Of a stretch of DNA of 64,000 nt, positions 35,096-45,348 are shown piece by piece (the stretch's first letter is position 1; each line of letters begins with the position of its first letter). The notes below the pieces were generated by a model. It made no database searches and was not told the origin of the DNA. It saw only the letters and a list, made by a program, of their open reading frames with translations. Source of the stretch: Thiomicrorhabdus aquaedulcis (GTDB lineage: Bacteria > Pseudomonadota > Gammaproteobacteria > Thiomicrospirales > Thiomicrospiraceae); contig NZ_AP018722.1 in the NCBI RefSeq assembly GCF_004001325.1, positions 1,550,001 through 1,614,000 on the forward strand, in the 5' to 3' direction. The translations under genes were made by a program, and so were the position numbers.

Positions 35096-37005
35096 ATGTC
35101 TAATCACCTCGCCTTTAATACGGATACAGAAACTTTTTTACAAAAAAGGCTGTTTCGTAATCGCCTGCTGTTTGCTCTGCTTTTTGTGCTGTTTTATTTG
35201 CGTTACTGATTATTCGTATGGGCTATTTACAGTGGTTTAACTACGAGCGTTACCACGGTCTGGCCGAAGGCAATCGTATTTCAATTGAAACCTTGCCGCC
35301 AACTCGGGGAAAAATTTACGACCGCAATCACATTTTGCTGGCTGACAATCGGCCGGTCTACACCCTAACCATGATTCGTGAAAAAATGGAAGACATTGAT
35401 GCCTTGCATCACGCCTTGTTTCCTATTTTAGGGCATGTATCGCCTGAAAAATTAGCCGATTTTTTTGCTCAATTTAAACAATCTAATCGCTTTAAAAGCC
35501 AAGATTTACCGTTTAGTTTGTCTGAAGAACAAGCCGCGCAATTTGCCGTAGTGGGTCACAATCACCCAGGCGTGACTTTAGAAGCACGGTTAAAAAGAAC
35601 CTATCCGCAAGCGTCTGCTGGAGTACATGCACTGGGTTACGTAGGGCGTATTAACACCAAAGAACTGGCTAAAATAGATGAAAAAGCCTATCGCGGCACT
35701 CAAATTATTGGTAAGGCCGGAATTGAAAAATATTACGAAGACTTACTACACGGCTCTCCGGGTATTCAGCAAATTGAAACCAATGCCCGTGGGCGGGTTT
35801 TAAGAAAACTAGAAACTTTACCGTCTGTCCCAGGTGAAGACATTCACTTAACCTTAGACATTGAACTGCAAAAATTTGCCGAATCCATGTTTGTAAACAC
35901 GCGCGGCAGTTTAATAGCAATTGACCCACAAAATGGTGAAATACTGGCGTTTGTAAGCATGCCTACCTTTGACCCCAATCTGTTTGTGGATGGCATTGAT
36001 CAGGCCTCCTATTCAGAACTAACCAGCAACCCCAGTCGGCCGTTTTTAAATCGAGCCATTAATGGCCAATACCCACCAGGTTCAACCATTAAACCTTTTA
36101 TAGCCCTAGGAGCCATCGAAAACAACTTTATCACGCCCGAAAAACAAATTTTCGACCCCGGCTACTTTTTGTATAAAGATCATCGCTATCGTGACTGGAA
36201 ACGTACTGGTCATGGTTTGGTCAATATGGACAAAGCCATTACTCAATCGTGTGACACCTATTTTTATGAACTCAGCTTAGAAATGGGCATTGATTCCATT
36301 AATCGTGTGTTAGATCCATTTGGGTTTGGCAAGGTTACCGATGTGGATATTTTTGGTGAATCCAAAGGCATTTCACCCTCACAGGCCTGGAAACGTGAAG
36401 CTAAAGGTTTACCGTGGTATCGGGGTGAAACCATTATTTCGGCGATTGGCCAAGGTTACAACTTAACCACCCCATTGCAATTGGCTAAAGCCACCGCCAT
36501 TTTGGCTAATCGTGGGCGCATCATTCAACCCCACTTACTCAAAAACACCCTTGACGATAACGACCCCCTTGAACAGGTTGAAATCAAAAAAATCGCTCAC
36601 TGGGATAAAGTTATTAAATCAATGGAAAACGTCATGCACGCGTCCAATGGCACCGCACGTCGACACGGTACAGACCTGCCGTTCACAATGGCAGGAAAAA
36701 CTGGAACCGCTCAAGTGTTTGGCCTAAACGCCGGAGATTACATTGAAGCCAATGTGGCATTAAAATTACGCGACCATGCCTTATTTATTGGCTTTGCACC
36801 TACCAGCAACCCTAAAATTGCAGTAAGTGTCATTGTCGAAAACGCCGGCAGTGGCAGTGCGGTAGCCGCTCCTATGGCCGTAGCGGTTATGAAAAAATAT
36901 TTAGAGCCCGACTACCCAACACTTATAGCAGAACCTGTGGTGCCTGACATTCCACCGCCTACCTTAAAAGTCGGTGAAGCGCAGGCCTCTGAACGCCTTG
37001 AATAG
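35096..37005 (+). CDS. mrdA: Penicillin-binding protein 2 (frameshifted near its N-terminus)
   Basis: Transpeptidase of the elongasome. A frame from ATG 35096 (MSNHLAFNTDTETFLQKR) enters its TM helix then stops at 35209. The rest opens in the next frame from 35218. One T added in the T4 run at 35192-35195 joins them through a hydrophobic L-L-F-A-L-L-F-V-L-F-L-F-A-L-L-I-I-R anchor, giving about 636 residues. Catalytic motifs: P-G-S-T-I-K (Ser and Lys), S-C-D, and K-T-G-T-A. Pedestal starts with P-P-T-R-G-K-I-Y-D-R-N. The lost base is probably a sequence error. Confidence 0.9.
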
Positions 37006-37028
37006 CGCCATACAAATAGGGTCAATCA

Positions 37029-38156
37029 ATGAAAATAAACGACACTAAATCGGCTCGGGTTTACCGACGCAATAAAGGATTTTTAGAGGCTTTGCACTTA
37101 GATGGCCTGCTTTTATTAGGCATTGTCTTATTGCTAAGTGTTAGCTTGGCCATAGTTTACAGTGCCTCTGGTGGTGACCAAGATGTTATTGCTCGTCACA
37201 TTCTGCGCATCAGTATAGGGCTTGGGCTGATGATTTTATTTGCGCAAATCCCTCCCAACATTTTATACATTTTTACGCCCTGGGTGTTTTTGGCCGGACT
37301 TGCCATGCTCATAGGCGTGCTGTTGTTTGGGGAGATTGGCAAGGGCGCACAACGCTGGTTAGAGTTTGGCAGCATTCGTTTTCAACCTTCAGAACTTATG
37401 AAATTGGCCTTGCCAATGGCCGTGGCTTGGCTGTTTGCCCACAGTCAATTTCCGCCCAGCCCGCAACGCTTATTGCTAGGCTTATTTATTATTGCGCTAA
37501 CCGGCGGTTTAATTGTGGTGCAACCCGACTTAGGCACCTCTATATTAATTGGCATGAGCGGTTTATTTGTATTATTTTTTGCCGGCCTTCCCTGGAAAAT
37601 TATTTTGGGCTCTGGTGCTACCTTACTCTTAAGCTTACCCATTGCTTGGCAATTTATGTACGACTACCAAAAACAACGCGTCTTAACATTTTTAGACCCC
37701 GAGACCGACCCACTGGGTACGGGCTATCATATTATTCAGTCTAAAATTGCGATTGGCTCGGGGGGAATTGAAGGCAAAGGTTACATGGGAAGTACTCAAG
37801 CGCATTTAGATTTTTTACCCGAAAGCACCACCGACTTTATTTTTTCTGTTCTCTCTGAAGAATTTGGGCTAATTGGCGTAGTTCTTTTGTTAGTACTTTA
37901 TAGCTTGGTCATTGCTCGCGGTCTGTACATCGCGACACAAGCACAAGACAACTTTACCCGCCTGATTGCCGCAAGCTTTATGATGACATTGTTTATTTAC
38001 GTATTTGTCAACATTGGCATGGTCAGCGGCATGCTCCCAGTCGTTGGGCTACCGCTTCCTTTGATTAGCTATGGCGGTACATCAATGATGAGTCTAATGA
38101 TAAGTTTTGGAATTTTAATGTCGATTCACACGCACAAAAAAATGCTTATTGATTAA
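37029..38156 (+). CDS. rodA: Peptidoglycan glycosyltransferase RodA
   Basis: A 375-residue SEDS-family polytopic membrane enzyme (about ten helices) that polymerises glycan strands with PBP2. Signature regions: F-Q-P-S-E-L-M-K-L-A near residue 118, V-Q-P-D-L-G-T-S near 163, and F-I-F-S-V-L-S-E-E-F-G (catalytic Asp-containing loop T-T-D-F just before) near 272, ending G-M-L-P-V-V-G-L-P-L-P-L-I-S-Y-G-G-T-S. Follows mrdA by 23 nt. Confidence 0.95.
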   Translation: MKINDTKSARVYRRNKGFLEALHLDGLLLLGIVLLLSVSLAIVYSASGGDQDVIARHILRISIGLGLMILFAQIPPNILYIFTPWVFLAGLAMLIGVLLFGEIGKGAQRWLEFGSIRFQPSELMKLALPMAVAWLFAHSQFPPSPQRLLLGLFIIALTGGLIVVQPDLGTSILIGMSGLFVLFFAGLPWKIILGSGATLLLSLPIAWQFMYDYQKQRVLTFLDPETDPLGTGYHIIQSKIAIGSGGIEGKGYMGSTQAHLDFLPESTTDFIFSVLSEEFGLIGVVLLLVLYSLVIARGLYIATQAQDNFTRLIAASFMMTLFIYVFVNIGMVSGMLPVVGLPLPLISYGGTSMMSLMISFGILMSIHTHKKMLID

Positions 38157-38292
38157 GATAGCCTTTATCCAAACACTCTTTTACAGAATATCGTCAGGGT
38201 TTTCAGGGTTTAGGTTTTGCTCAAAATGTGTTAAATTACCATTCCAATTTTAAAGTCCTTTTAAACCGTTTTTCACCCACAAATCAATATGG

Positions 38293-39456
38293 ATGACCAT
38301 GACCCTTCTTAAACAGTCCTTAAGTCTAGTGCTGATATTATTCAGTTCTCTCAGTCTTGCCAACACTCAACCCACTCCTGATTTAAGCAATATTGCCATG
38401 CCTGCAGTGGTGCCCACGGCACCTAGCATCGCTGGAAGCGCTTATTTACTAATGGATTTTAACAGTGGCAATACCCTAGCCGAAAGCAATGTAGATGCGC
38501 GCGTTGAGCCTGCAAGTTTAACTAAAATCATGACGGGATTTGTTGTGATAAACGAGTTAAAAAACGGCAAAATGAGCATGGACGATCTGGTTAACATCAG
38601 TGAAAAAGCCTGGAAAACGCCAGGGTCTAAAATGTTTATCGAAGTAGGCAAACAAGTCCCAGTTCGCGATTTAATTAAGGGCATGGTTATTCAATCTGGC
38701 AACGATGCTTCGGTCGCCCTGGCCGAGCACATTGCCGGCAGCGAAGACACCTTTGCGCAACTCATGAACAAATACGCTAAAACCATGGGCATGAACAACA
38801 CCAACTTTGTTAACGCCACTGGCTTACCGCATCCAGAGCATTACACCACCGCTCGCGACTTGGGTATTTTAACCAAAACGTTGATTACCAAACATCCAGA
38901 AGAATACAAATGGTACTCAGAGCGTTCGTTTACCTTTAACGGCATAACCCAGCACAATCGTAATCGCATGCTATGGCAAGACCCATCGGTTGACGGCCTT
39001 AAGACAGGTCATACTGACAGCGCAGGTTATTGCTTAGTTACCTCGGCTAAGCGCGAAAACACGCGTTTAATTACCGTTGTACTGGGCACCAGCAGCTCTG
39101 AACAGCGTGTAGAAGAGTCACAAAAATTGCTTAATTACGGCTTTCGTTTTTTTGAAACCCATAAACTGTACAGCGCAAACCAACGTCTAAATGAGGCCAA
39201 GGTGTGGGAAGGCGCCACCGGTTTAGTCGGGCTGGGTCTTTTAGAAGATCTTTTCGTAACCGTACCCACAGGTCAATATAAAAATCTTAAAATTGAAACT
39301 TCAGTTGATGCCAATATTAGTGCACCCGTGATGTTGCACCAACCCTTAGGCAAGCTGTTTATTTCAATCAACGACAAGCCTTTAATGGAACGCCCTTTAG
39401 TGGCACTCGAAGCGGTAGAAGAAGGCTCTTTCTTTAAAAATTATTTGATCAGTTAG
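38293..39456 (+). CDS. dacA: D-alanyl-D-alanine carboxypeptidase (PBP5/DacA type)
   Basis: A 387-residue penicillin-binding carboxypeptidase that trims pentapeptide stems. Signal peptide of about 23 residues, then S-L-T-K (nucleophile Ser) near residue 77, S-G-N near 135 and K-T-G near 238, with the PBP5 C-terminal beta domain from 300. The tail (E-E-G-S-F-F-K-N-Y-L) fits a short amphipathic membrane anchor. Lies in the usual place between rodA and the lipoate genes. A second Met two codons in is an alternative start. Confidence 0.94.
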   Translation: MTMTLLKQSLSLVLILFSSLSLANTQPTPDLSNIAMPAVVPTAPSIAGSAYLLMDFNSGNTLAESNVDARVEPASLTKIMTGFVVINELKNGKMSMDDLVNISEKAWKTPGSKMFIEVGKQVPVRDLIKGMVIQSGNDASVALAEHIAGSEDTFAQLMNKYAKTMGMNNTNFVNATGLPHPEHYTTARDLGILTKTLITKHPEEYKWYSERSFTFNGITQHNRNRMLWQDPSVDGLKTGHTDSAGYCLVTSAKRENTRLITVVLGTSSSEQRVEESQKLLNYGFRFFETHKLYSANQRLNEAKVWEGATGLVGLGLLEDLFVTVPTGQYKNLKIETSVDANISAPVMLHQPLGKLFISINDKPLMERPLVALEAVEEGSFFKNYLIS

Positions 39457-39604
39457 CGCGTTTTTTTAGCTCTATTTTTAGTTTTTTAAACTAAAGCCAA
39501 ACAGTTAACCTATTTAAGTCCTTTGTACCGCTAAGGCAATTACTTTTCACCAGGCCTGTCCAACCCACGTTGACCAGGCTTTTTTAATGTTAAAAAGGAA
39601 CACC

Positions 39605-40522
39605 ATGTTGTCGCAAACCGTCACCGAACAAATTGTCTATTTAAACGGTCTGTACCTACCCATGTGCGAATCACAGATTTCTACTCAAGACCGTGGGTTT
39701 TTATTTGGTGATGGCGTATACGAAGTTATTCCGGTATACGAACGCACAGTGTTTAGTTTTGATGAGCACTTAGCACGACTTAAAAACAGCTTAAAAGCCA
39801 CCAGCATTCCTAATCCACTCACCGACGCAGAATGGCTTAACCTATTAAACACCTTAGTGGCCAAGCACTCATGGGACAACCAATTCATTTATTTACAAGT
39901 GACCCGTGGCATTCAAATGCAACGCGACCACATGCCCGCCGACTGTTTAACCCCAACGCTGTACGCTTACAGCAATCCGCTTAAAGCGGTCAGTGACGAC
40001 ATTATTAAAAATGGCATTAAAGCCATTACCCTAGACGATATTCGCTGGTTAAACTGCGACATTAAAGCCATTACCTTATTGCCCAATGTCATGCTTAAAT
40101 TAGCCTGTAAACACCGCAATGCCGACGACGCCATTTTAATTGCCCCCAATGGCAATATCACTGAAGGCACTGCCAGCAATGTGTTTATTGTTAAAAACAA
40201 TACCTTACTTACGCCGCCCAATAGTTCGGCTATTTTGCCCGGTATTACCCGTTTATTAATCAATCGCATTGCCAAAGCGCACGGCATTACGGTACTTGAA
40301 CAAAACTTAACCCTTGATGACTTAACCAGCGCCGACGAAATTTGGCTGGCCAGTTCAACCAAAGAAGCCTTGCCCATTACCCAATTAAACGACCTGCCCG
40401 TTGGATCTGGAAAACCCGGTGCACTGTGGCAATTAATGCGTCAACATTATCAAACGTATAAACATGACTTTGTCGCGCAATACTTGGCTCAGCAAGTTCA
40501 ACAGCAGCAACAGCAACAATAA
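39605..40522 (+). CDS. dat: D-amino-acid aminotransferase
   Basis: A 305-residue class IV PLP aminotransferase expected to interconvert D-alanine and D-glutamate with keto acids, supplying wall precursors. Starts at ATG 39605, which follows AAAGGA (the frame reaches six codons further). Landmarks: Q-D-R-G-F-L-F-G-D-G-V-Y-E-V, W-L-N-C-D-I-K-A-I-T-L-L (PLP lysine) and E-G-T-A-S-N-V-F. The protein ends with a run of seven glutamines. Between dacA and ybeD, this position fits cell-wall supply. Substrate assigned by family. Confidence 0.88.
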   Translation: MLSQTVTEQIVYLNGLYLPMCESQISTQDRGFLFGDGVYEVIPVYERTVFSFDEHLARLKNSLKATSIPNPLTDAEWLNLLNTLVAKHSWDNQFIYLQVTRGIQMQRDHMPADCLTPTLYAYSNPLKAVSDDIIKNGIKAITLDDIRWLNCDIKAITLLPNVMLKLACKHRNADDAILIAPNGNITEGTASNVFIVKNNTLLTPPNSSAILPGITRLLINRIAKAHGITVLEQNLTLDDLTSADEIWLASSTKEALPITQLNDLPVGSGKPGALWQLMRQHYQTYKHDFVAQYLAQQVQQQQQQQ

Positions 40523-40554
40523 TAAGATTCAAAAAAGAATAAAGAGCGCCCACT

Positions 40555-40839
40555 ATGACCCAGGATTTACACACCCCAGATACGGAAAGTTTAATTGAGT
40601 TTCCTTGTGACTTTAAGTTAAAAGCCATGGGACACAATTGTGAAACCTTTATTGATTTAGTCTACCAAATCACACTTAATTACGCGCCTAACACCCCACG
40701 CGACAACATTGAAATTACTCCATCCAAAGGGCAAAAATTTATTTCGGTTAACATTACGTTTTATGCCACCTGCATAGAACAAGTGCACGGCATTTATGGC
40801 GATCTTAAAAAACACCCTGAAGTGTTAATGACACTTTGA
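40555..40839 (+). CDS. ybeD: YbeD/DUF493 family protein
   Basis: A 94-residue ferredoxin-like fold protein of the UPF0250/DUF493 family. Recognised by LIEFPCDFKLKAMGHN near the N-terminus and P-S-K-G-Q-K-F-I-S-V-N-I-T-F-Y-A-T near residue 62. It is routinely found between dacA and lipB, as here. An ACT-like regulatory role has been suggested from structure, without proof. Confidence 0.9.
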   Translation: MTQDLHTPDTESLIEFPCDFKLKAMGHNCETFIDLVYQITLNYAPNTPRDNIEITPSKGQKFISVNITFYATCIEQVHGIYGDLKKHPEVLMTL

Positions 40840-40867
40840 GCTTTAACTTTTTTACAGTGCATTAACC

Positions 40868-41505
40868 ATGTCAATCGTCATTAAATCGCTGGGACTGCAA
40901 CCTTACCAGGCCTGCTGGCAAGCCATGCGCGACTTTACCGATGCGCGCCAACCCAATCAGGCCGATGAGTTGTGGATTGTACAACACCCTGCCGTGTTTA
41001 CCCAAGGGCTTAACGGCCAAACCGAGCACATTTTGCAACACGCACCCCACATCCCAATCATTCAGACCGACCGTGGCGGGCAAGTGACCTACCACGCGCC
41101 TGGGCAACTCATTGTCTATGTGTTGGTCGATTTAAAACGCGCCCACCTTGGGGTACGCGCCTTGGTCACCCATCTAGAACAGAGCATTATTGAACTGTTA
41201 GCGCAGTTTAATATTGCAGCAACCGCGCGGTTTGATGCACCCGGCGTGTACGTTAATGGCCAAAAAATTGCCTCATTAGGGCTAAAAATTCGTAAACAAA
41301 AAGTTATCACGGCTTGGCGCTTAACGTCAACATGGACTTAACCCCATTTAACTACATTAACCCCTGCGGCTTGTTGGGCATGCAAATGACTCAACTAAGT
41401 GACCTCATCGCTTCGCCCTGTCCGAGCATGGACGCTTTAGGCGTGCAATTAACCGCGTTACTTAAACAGCGCTTGCTTAATTCGCAAAGCTTAGAAGACC
41501 TATAA
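40868..41505 (+). CDS. lipB: Octanoyltransferase LipB (frameshifted near residue 145)
   Basis: Transfers octanoyl from acyl carrier protein to lipoyl domains. The first frame (from ATG 40868) includes [18 protein letters not shown] and A-S-L-G-L-K-I-R. It should continue S-Y-H-G-L-A-L-N-V but shifts at the A5 run 41298-41302. One added A restores it, with N-P-C-G-L carrying the catalytic Cys and the closing region to 41505 (212 residues). Likely a sequence error. Feeds its product to LipA next door. Confidence 0.9.
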
Positions 41506-41535
41506 CTGAGCACCTCTATTAACATTAAAACGCAT

Positions 41536-41564
41536 TCACGCCCTAAGTGTATATCTCGTATAAT
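41536..41564 (+). promoter_or_regulatory. Candidate promoter of lipA
   Basis: TATAAT at 41559-41564 with a weak TTCACG-type -35 about 18 nt upstream, roughly 45 nt before the lipA start. GCACCTCTATTAA just upstream also occurs near 32100 in the relic before mreB. Confidence 0.45.
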
Positions 41565-41614
41565 AATGACCCTTTTATTCTCGTTTGGCGCAGCAAGAGG
41601 CAGTAAGCAGCACT

Positions 41615-42682
41615 ATGGCAAGTTCACCGCAGTATCAAGAAATCAGCATCGATTCTATTGGCAACTCTTCACGCTCGACCGATGGTTTATTGAGCTTAAA
41701 AAGTCAAAACCAAGCCATGCCCAAAGGGCAATACAAAACCAAGTCGCTTAAAAATCGCCCCGACCCAGAAGCCGAAAAGCTTAAAAAACCCCGTTGGATT
41801 AAAGCCAAGCTGCCCAAAGCCCGCGACATGCATCGTGTAGCCGAGTTAAAAGCCATTTTACGCGAGCAAGGTTTGCACAGCGTGTGCGAAGAAGCCTCAT
41901 GCCCAAACCTGGGCGAGTGCTTTGGTCACGGCACCGCCACTTTTATGATTATGGGCGATATTTGCACCCGAAAATGCCCCTTTTGCGATGTCACCCATGG
42001 CCGACCCAAACCGCTTAACACAGCCGAGCCCGCGCATTTAGCGGCCACGGTAAACGCCATGCAACTGCAATACGTGGTGGTCACCTCGGTAGACCGTGAC
42101 GATTTACGCGATGGCGGAGCAGGCCACTTTAACGCCTGCATCAGCGCCCTCCGCGAAACAGCACCCACCACCAAAATTGAAACCCTCGTGCCCGACTTTA
42201 GAGGTCGTTTAAGCATCGCCCTTAACACCTTAGTAGAGTGCCCACCCGATGTGTTAAATCACAACCTAGAAACCGTGCCACGGCTTTACGAAGAAGCACG
42301 TCCGGGTGCAGACTACCAGGCCTCGTTAGATTTGTTACAGCGCTTTAAAACCCTTAGCCCACAGACCACCACTAAATCGGGTTTAATGGTGGGCTTGGGC
42401 GAAACCTTAGACGAATTATTGGCGGTGATGCGCGACTTACGCCGCCACGAGGTAGACATGCTTACAGTAGGGCAATACTTGCAGCCCAGTGAGTTTCACT
42501 TAGCGGTTAAAAAATATTGGACACCCGACGAGTTTAAACAAATCGAAACCGCCGGCTACGCCATGGGCTTTAGCAATGTGGCCGCCGGCCCCATGGTGCG
42601 CTCGTCGTATCACGCCGATTTGCAAGCGCAAGGCATCCAAGACGACACCAATGCACTTAATTTAACGCCTTTAACCGCTTAA
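41615..42682 (+). CDS. lipA: Lipoyl synthase LipA
   Basis: A 355-residue radical SAM enzyme inserting two sulfurs into octanoyl groups. Auxiliary cluster cysteines in [12 protein letters not shown] near residue 90, SAM-cluster motif C-T-R-K-C-P-F-C near 118, and the closing R-S-S-Y-H-A-D serine ligand region. About 50 extra N-terminal residues precede the core. ATG 41615 is preferred over a TTG ten codons earlier. Confidence 0.95.
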   Translation: MASSPQYQEISIDSIGNSSRSTDGLLSLKSQNQAMPKGQYKTKSLKNRPDPEAEKLKKPRWIKAKLPKARDMHRVAELKAILREQGLHSVCEEASCPNLGECFGHGTATFMIMGDICTRKCPFCDVTHGRPKPLNTAEPAHLAATVNAMQLQYVVVTSVDRDDLRDGGAGHFNACISALRETAPTTKIETLVPDFRGRLSIALNTLVECPPDVLNHNLETVPRLYEEARPGADYQASLDLLQRFKTLSPQTTTKSGLMVGLGETLDELLAVMRDLRRHEVDMLTVGQYLQPSEFHLAVKKYWTPDEFKQIETAGYAMGFSNVAAGPMVRSSYHADLQAQGIQDDTNALNLTPLTA

Positions 42683-42718
42683 CGCTGTTTACGGCACTTA
42701 CCAAAGAACTCAAAGCCT

Positions 42719-43582
42719 ATGACCGACATTGACACTAACCACATTCAAAACTTTTTATTTAAAACCTTAGCCATTCGTGGAAAAACTTTACAGCTTCACC
42801 AGGCCTGGCAAGCCATGATTCAAGACCGTCATTACCCAGCCCCCATCATCACCCTGCTGGGCGAACTTACCGCAGCGAGTGTATTAATGGCCAGCGGTTT
42901 AAAGCATCAAGGAAAGATTACTTTGCAAGTTCAAGGCTCTGGACCGGTGACACTGCTGGTGGTTGAAGTCACGCACGACTTAAATATTAGAGGCGTCGCC
43001 AAAACCAACCAAGCCATCACCGAACAAACAACCTTAGATGAATTACTCGGCGATGGCCAAATTTTAGTCACCTTAGAAAACACCCAAACTCGCTCGCATT
43101 TTCAGTCGTATGTTGAACGACAAGGCGACAGCATAGCTCAAGCGTTTGAAGGCTTTTTTAGTCAGTCCGAGCAGCTGCCGTCTAAACTATGGTTAGCGGC
43201 CAGCGAACACGCTATTGGAGGGGTGTTAATTCAAAAAATGCCTGAAACCGATCAACACGATGCCGACGGTTGGGCGCGAATTTTAAGCCTAACAACCACA
43301 CTCACCCCTAATGAATTAACCGATTTAGACACGTCCACGCTGTTACATCGCTTATTTCACGAAGAAACCTTAGAGTTGTTTACCGCCAAACCAGTGCAAT
43401 ACAATTGCCCACAAGACAAAGCCCGCGTAGACGTCATGTTGCAAGGCATGGGAGAAGAAGACGTTCGTCAATTACTAGCCGAACAAGGCGAGATTGTGAT
43501 TCACAATGAAATTTGCAACTATCACATTCGTTACAACGAAGACGATGTAAACCAGCTGTTTGCAGAAAACTCAATTCAATAA
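42719..43582 (+). CDS. hslO: Hsp33-family chaperone with incomplete zinc site
   Basis: A 287-residue homologue of the redox-activated chaperone Hsp33. The N-terminal core (residues 1-220) is standard. The C-terminal switch region normally holds C-x-C then C-x-x-C binding zinc. Here it reads N-C-P-Q-D and H-N-E-I-C-N, so the second and third cysteines are replaced by Gln and Asn, leaving only two cysteines. The zinc-dependent switch as known in E. coli is therefore unlikely. A single disulfide or redox-independent activity is possible. It follows lipA by 36 nt, and ACCAGGCCTGGC (one mismatch) is at 42798. Confidence 0.9.
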   Translation: MTDIDTNHIQNFLFKTLAIRGKTLQLHQAWQAMIQDRHYPAPIITLLGELTAASVLMASGLKHQGKITLQVQGSGPVTLLVVEVTHDLNIRGVAKTNQAITEQTTLDELLGDGQILVTLENTQTRSHFQSYVERQGDSIAQAFEGFFSQSEQLPSKLWLAASEHAIGGVLIQKMPETDQHDADGWARILSLTTTLTPNELTDLDTSTLLHRLFHEETLELFTAKPVQYNCPQDKARVDVMLQGMGEEDVRQLLAEQGEIVIHNEICNYHIRYNEDDVNQLFAENSIQ

Positions 43583-43602
43583 TGACGCTTAATAATGGTT
43601 TG

Positions 43603-43614
43603 ACCAGGCCTGGT
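43603..43614. repeat. Palindrome ACCAGGCCTGGT, copy 13
   Basis: Between convergent hslO and yaaA, flanked GGTTTG/TTAATG, in a 38-nt gap, placed like a shared transcription stop. Confidence 0.95.
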
Positions 43615-43620
43615 TAATGT

Positions 43621-44388
43621 TTAAACACTTCGCGTAAACACCCAATCCACGGCACTTGAGCTTTCTGGTGAAAACCGATAGCCTTCGACGTCAAAATGCT
43701 TTAACTCTTCGGCCTGTTCAATACCATTATCAGCCGCGTAACGAGCCATTAAACCGCGTGCGCGTTTGGCGTAAAAGCTAATAATTTTATACTGTCCATT
43801 TTTAAAATCTTTAAAAATGGGCGTAATCACCTGCCCCGTTAACTGTTTGGGTTTTATAGCTTTAAAATACTCATTAGACGCTAAATTAATCACTGTTTTA
43901 CTGCCCTGCTCATCCAGTTGTTCGTTTAATGCCTGGGTAAGTTGCTCGCCCCAAAAAGCATACAAATCTTTGCCCCTAGGGTTTACCAAAGCCGTTCCCA
44001 TCTCTAGGCGATACGGCAACATTTCATCGCACGGCTTAAGCAAGCCATACAATCCCGACAAAATACGCAAATGATTTTGAACATAATCCACCCCCACATC
44101 GTCTAACGTGTAAGCGTCTAACCCCTGATATACATCGCCCTTAAACAACCACGCGGCTTGTTTAGCCGGCGTATTAAAAGGCCATGACCAAGCCTGGTAA
44201 CGCTCATAATTTAACGCGCTTAAGTTCTCGCTAATGTGCATTAATTTGCCTATTTCAATAGGGTCAAGAGTCTGCAACTTCGAAACCAACTGAGCCGATT
44301 GCTCTAAAAACTGCGCCTGAGTTTTGCAATCGGTGGGTACTTTAGATGTCTCATCCAACGATTTAGCAGGGGAAACCAACATTAACAT
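43621..44388 (-). CDS. yaaA: Peroxide stress protein YaaA
   Basis: A 255-residue DUF328/YaaA protein which in E. coli lowers free iron under hydrogen peroxide stress. Start at ATG 44388, preceded by AAGGA. An upstream frame extension lacks family similarity. Landmarks: L-V-S-P-A-K-S-L-D near residue 4, [16 protein letters not shown] near 113, and the C-terminal [13 protein letters not shown]. The Q-A-W-S stretch is encoded by a one-mismatch palindrome (44187-44198). Confidence 0.93.
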   Translation of the reverse strand: MLMLVSPAKSLDETSKVPTDCKTQAQFLEQSAQLVSKLQTLDPIEIGKLMHISENLSALNYERYQAWSWPFNTPAKQAAWLFKGDVYQGLDAYTLDDVGVDYVQNHLRILSGLYGLLKPCDEMLPYRLEMGTALVNPRGKDLYAFWGEQLTQALNEQLDEQGSKTVINLASNEYFKAIKPKQLTGQVITPIFKDFKNGQYKIISFYAKRARGLMARYAADNGIEQAEELKHFDVEGYRFSPESSSAVDWVFTRSV

Positions 44389-44762
44389 AACATCATCCTT
44401 AACCATTGCGTGCGTTCGACGCATAAAAAAGTGAACTGCTTTTTAGAAACTTTTTAAAAACTTTTTAAAGGTCTCTTTTATATTTCCCAAACCTATTTAC
44501 CCTAAAATTAATAGGGAAAAGATCGATTTTCATGATGCAAAGTAATAATATTGTCATCAAAGAACATTATAGTAAATAATGCAACTTTTGCACGAGTCGG
44601 AGTCAACCTAAAAAATAGGCGCAGTACCCGAAAGCCCCCTTGAGGATAAAACTTTGTGAATTAACATACTCGCTAAAAGCGCAAAAAAATTACCAAGTTT
44701 TAACCATTTTAGTCGACAATTAGCACAACCAAACAGCTTCATTAATCTAAAAAGGAACGACC
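44389..44762. other. 374-nt gap between yaaA and ahpD-like gene
   Basis: No gene seen. CAACTTTTGCACGAGTCGG at 44582-44600 resembles the left MITE end, and TTTTAACCATTTTAG at 44698-44712 a MITE interior motif, so an eroded copy probably covers about 44581-44730. AAAGGTCTC at 44466-44474 may be another solitary end. An AAAGGA ribosome site for the next gene is at 44751-44756. Confidence 0.4.
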
Positions 44763-45089
44763 ATGGAAAGACTACAAGAAACCGGTGCAATGATGGGCCG
44801 CTTAATGCAAGACATGCCTGCACAACTTAAAAGTTTTGCCGCCTTTGTTAAAGGTGCCGAAGCCAGTGGCGCGCTAGAAGAAAAAACCAAACACCTTATG
44901 TTGCTTTCATTGGGCGTCGCTTTTCAATGCAGTTGGTGTATTGCCGTGCATGTTAAAGGCTCGGTAGACGCAGGTTCAAGCAAAGCTGAAATTTTAGAAG
45001 CCGCTATGATGGCCGTGGTTATGGGCGGCGGTCCTAAACTGATGTACATTGAAGTGGTGTATGAAGAGTTAGATAAATACTTTAAATAA
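44763..45089 (+). CDS. AhpD-like carboxymuconolactone decarboxylase family protein
   Basis: A 108-residue all-helical protein of the CMD/AhpD superfamily. The signature cysteine pair and histidine are present: C-S-W-C-I-A-V-H near residue 59, with the preceding E-K-T-K-H-L-M-L-L-S-L-G-V-A helix. Such proteins act as thiol peroxidase helpers or as general disulfide reductases; true decarboxylase activity is unlikely with C-x-x-C. AAAGGA lies 7 nt upstream. Function not assignable beyond family. Confidence 0.85.
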   Translation: MERLQETGAMMGRLMQDMPAQLKSFAAFVKGAEASGALEEKTKHLMLLSLGVAFQCSWCIAVHVKGSVDAGSSKAEILEAAMMAVVMGGGPKLMYIEVVYEELDKYFK

Positions 45090-45133
45090 GTGTAAATAAG
45101 TTTAAATAATTAATCTTTAAATACTCAGTGATT

Positions 45134-45161
45134 AAAAAACCCAGATTCTTCTGGGTTTTTT
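45134..45161 (+). terminator. Terminator after AhpD-like gene
   Basis: ACCCAG/CTGGGT stem (45139-45144 with 45151-45156) extended by A/T runs on both sides. The 187 nt from here to the MITE at 45349 show no gene. Confidence 0.8.
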
Positions 45162-45348
45162 AAATCCGCCAACCCATTTTTTACACTCTCAAACGCTATC
45201 TTGGCCTTAAGTTTGCGCGAGCCAAAACCTCTTAAATGTGACCTTAAATGCGACTTTAGGCATCTCTATTTTCCATCGCATTACTACCGCATTTACCACC
45301 TTATTTATCACCGCAAAATACAACCTGGGTTAATAGAATTACCCTTTA

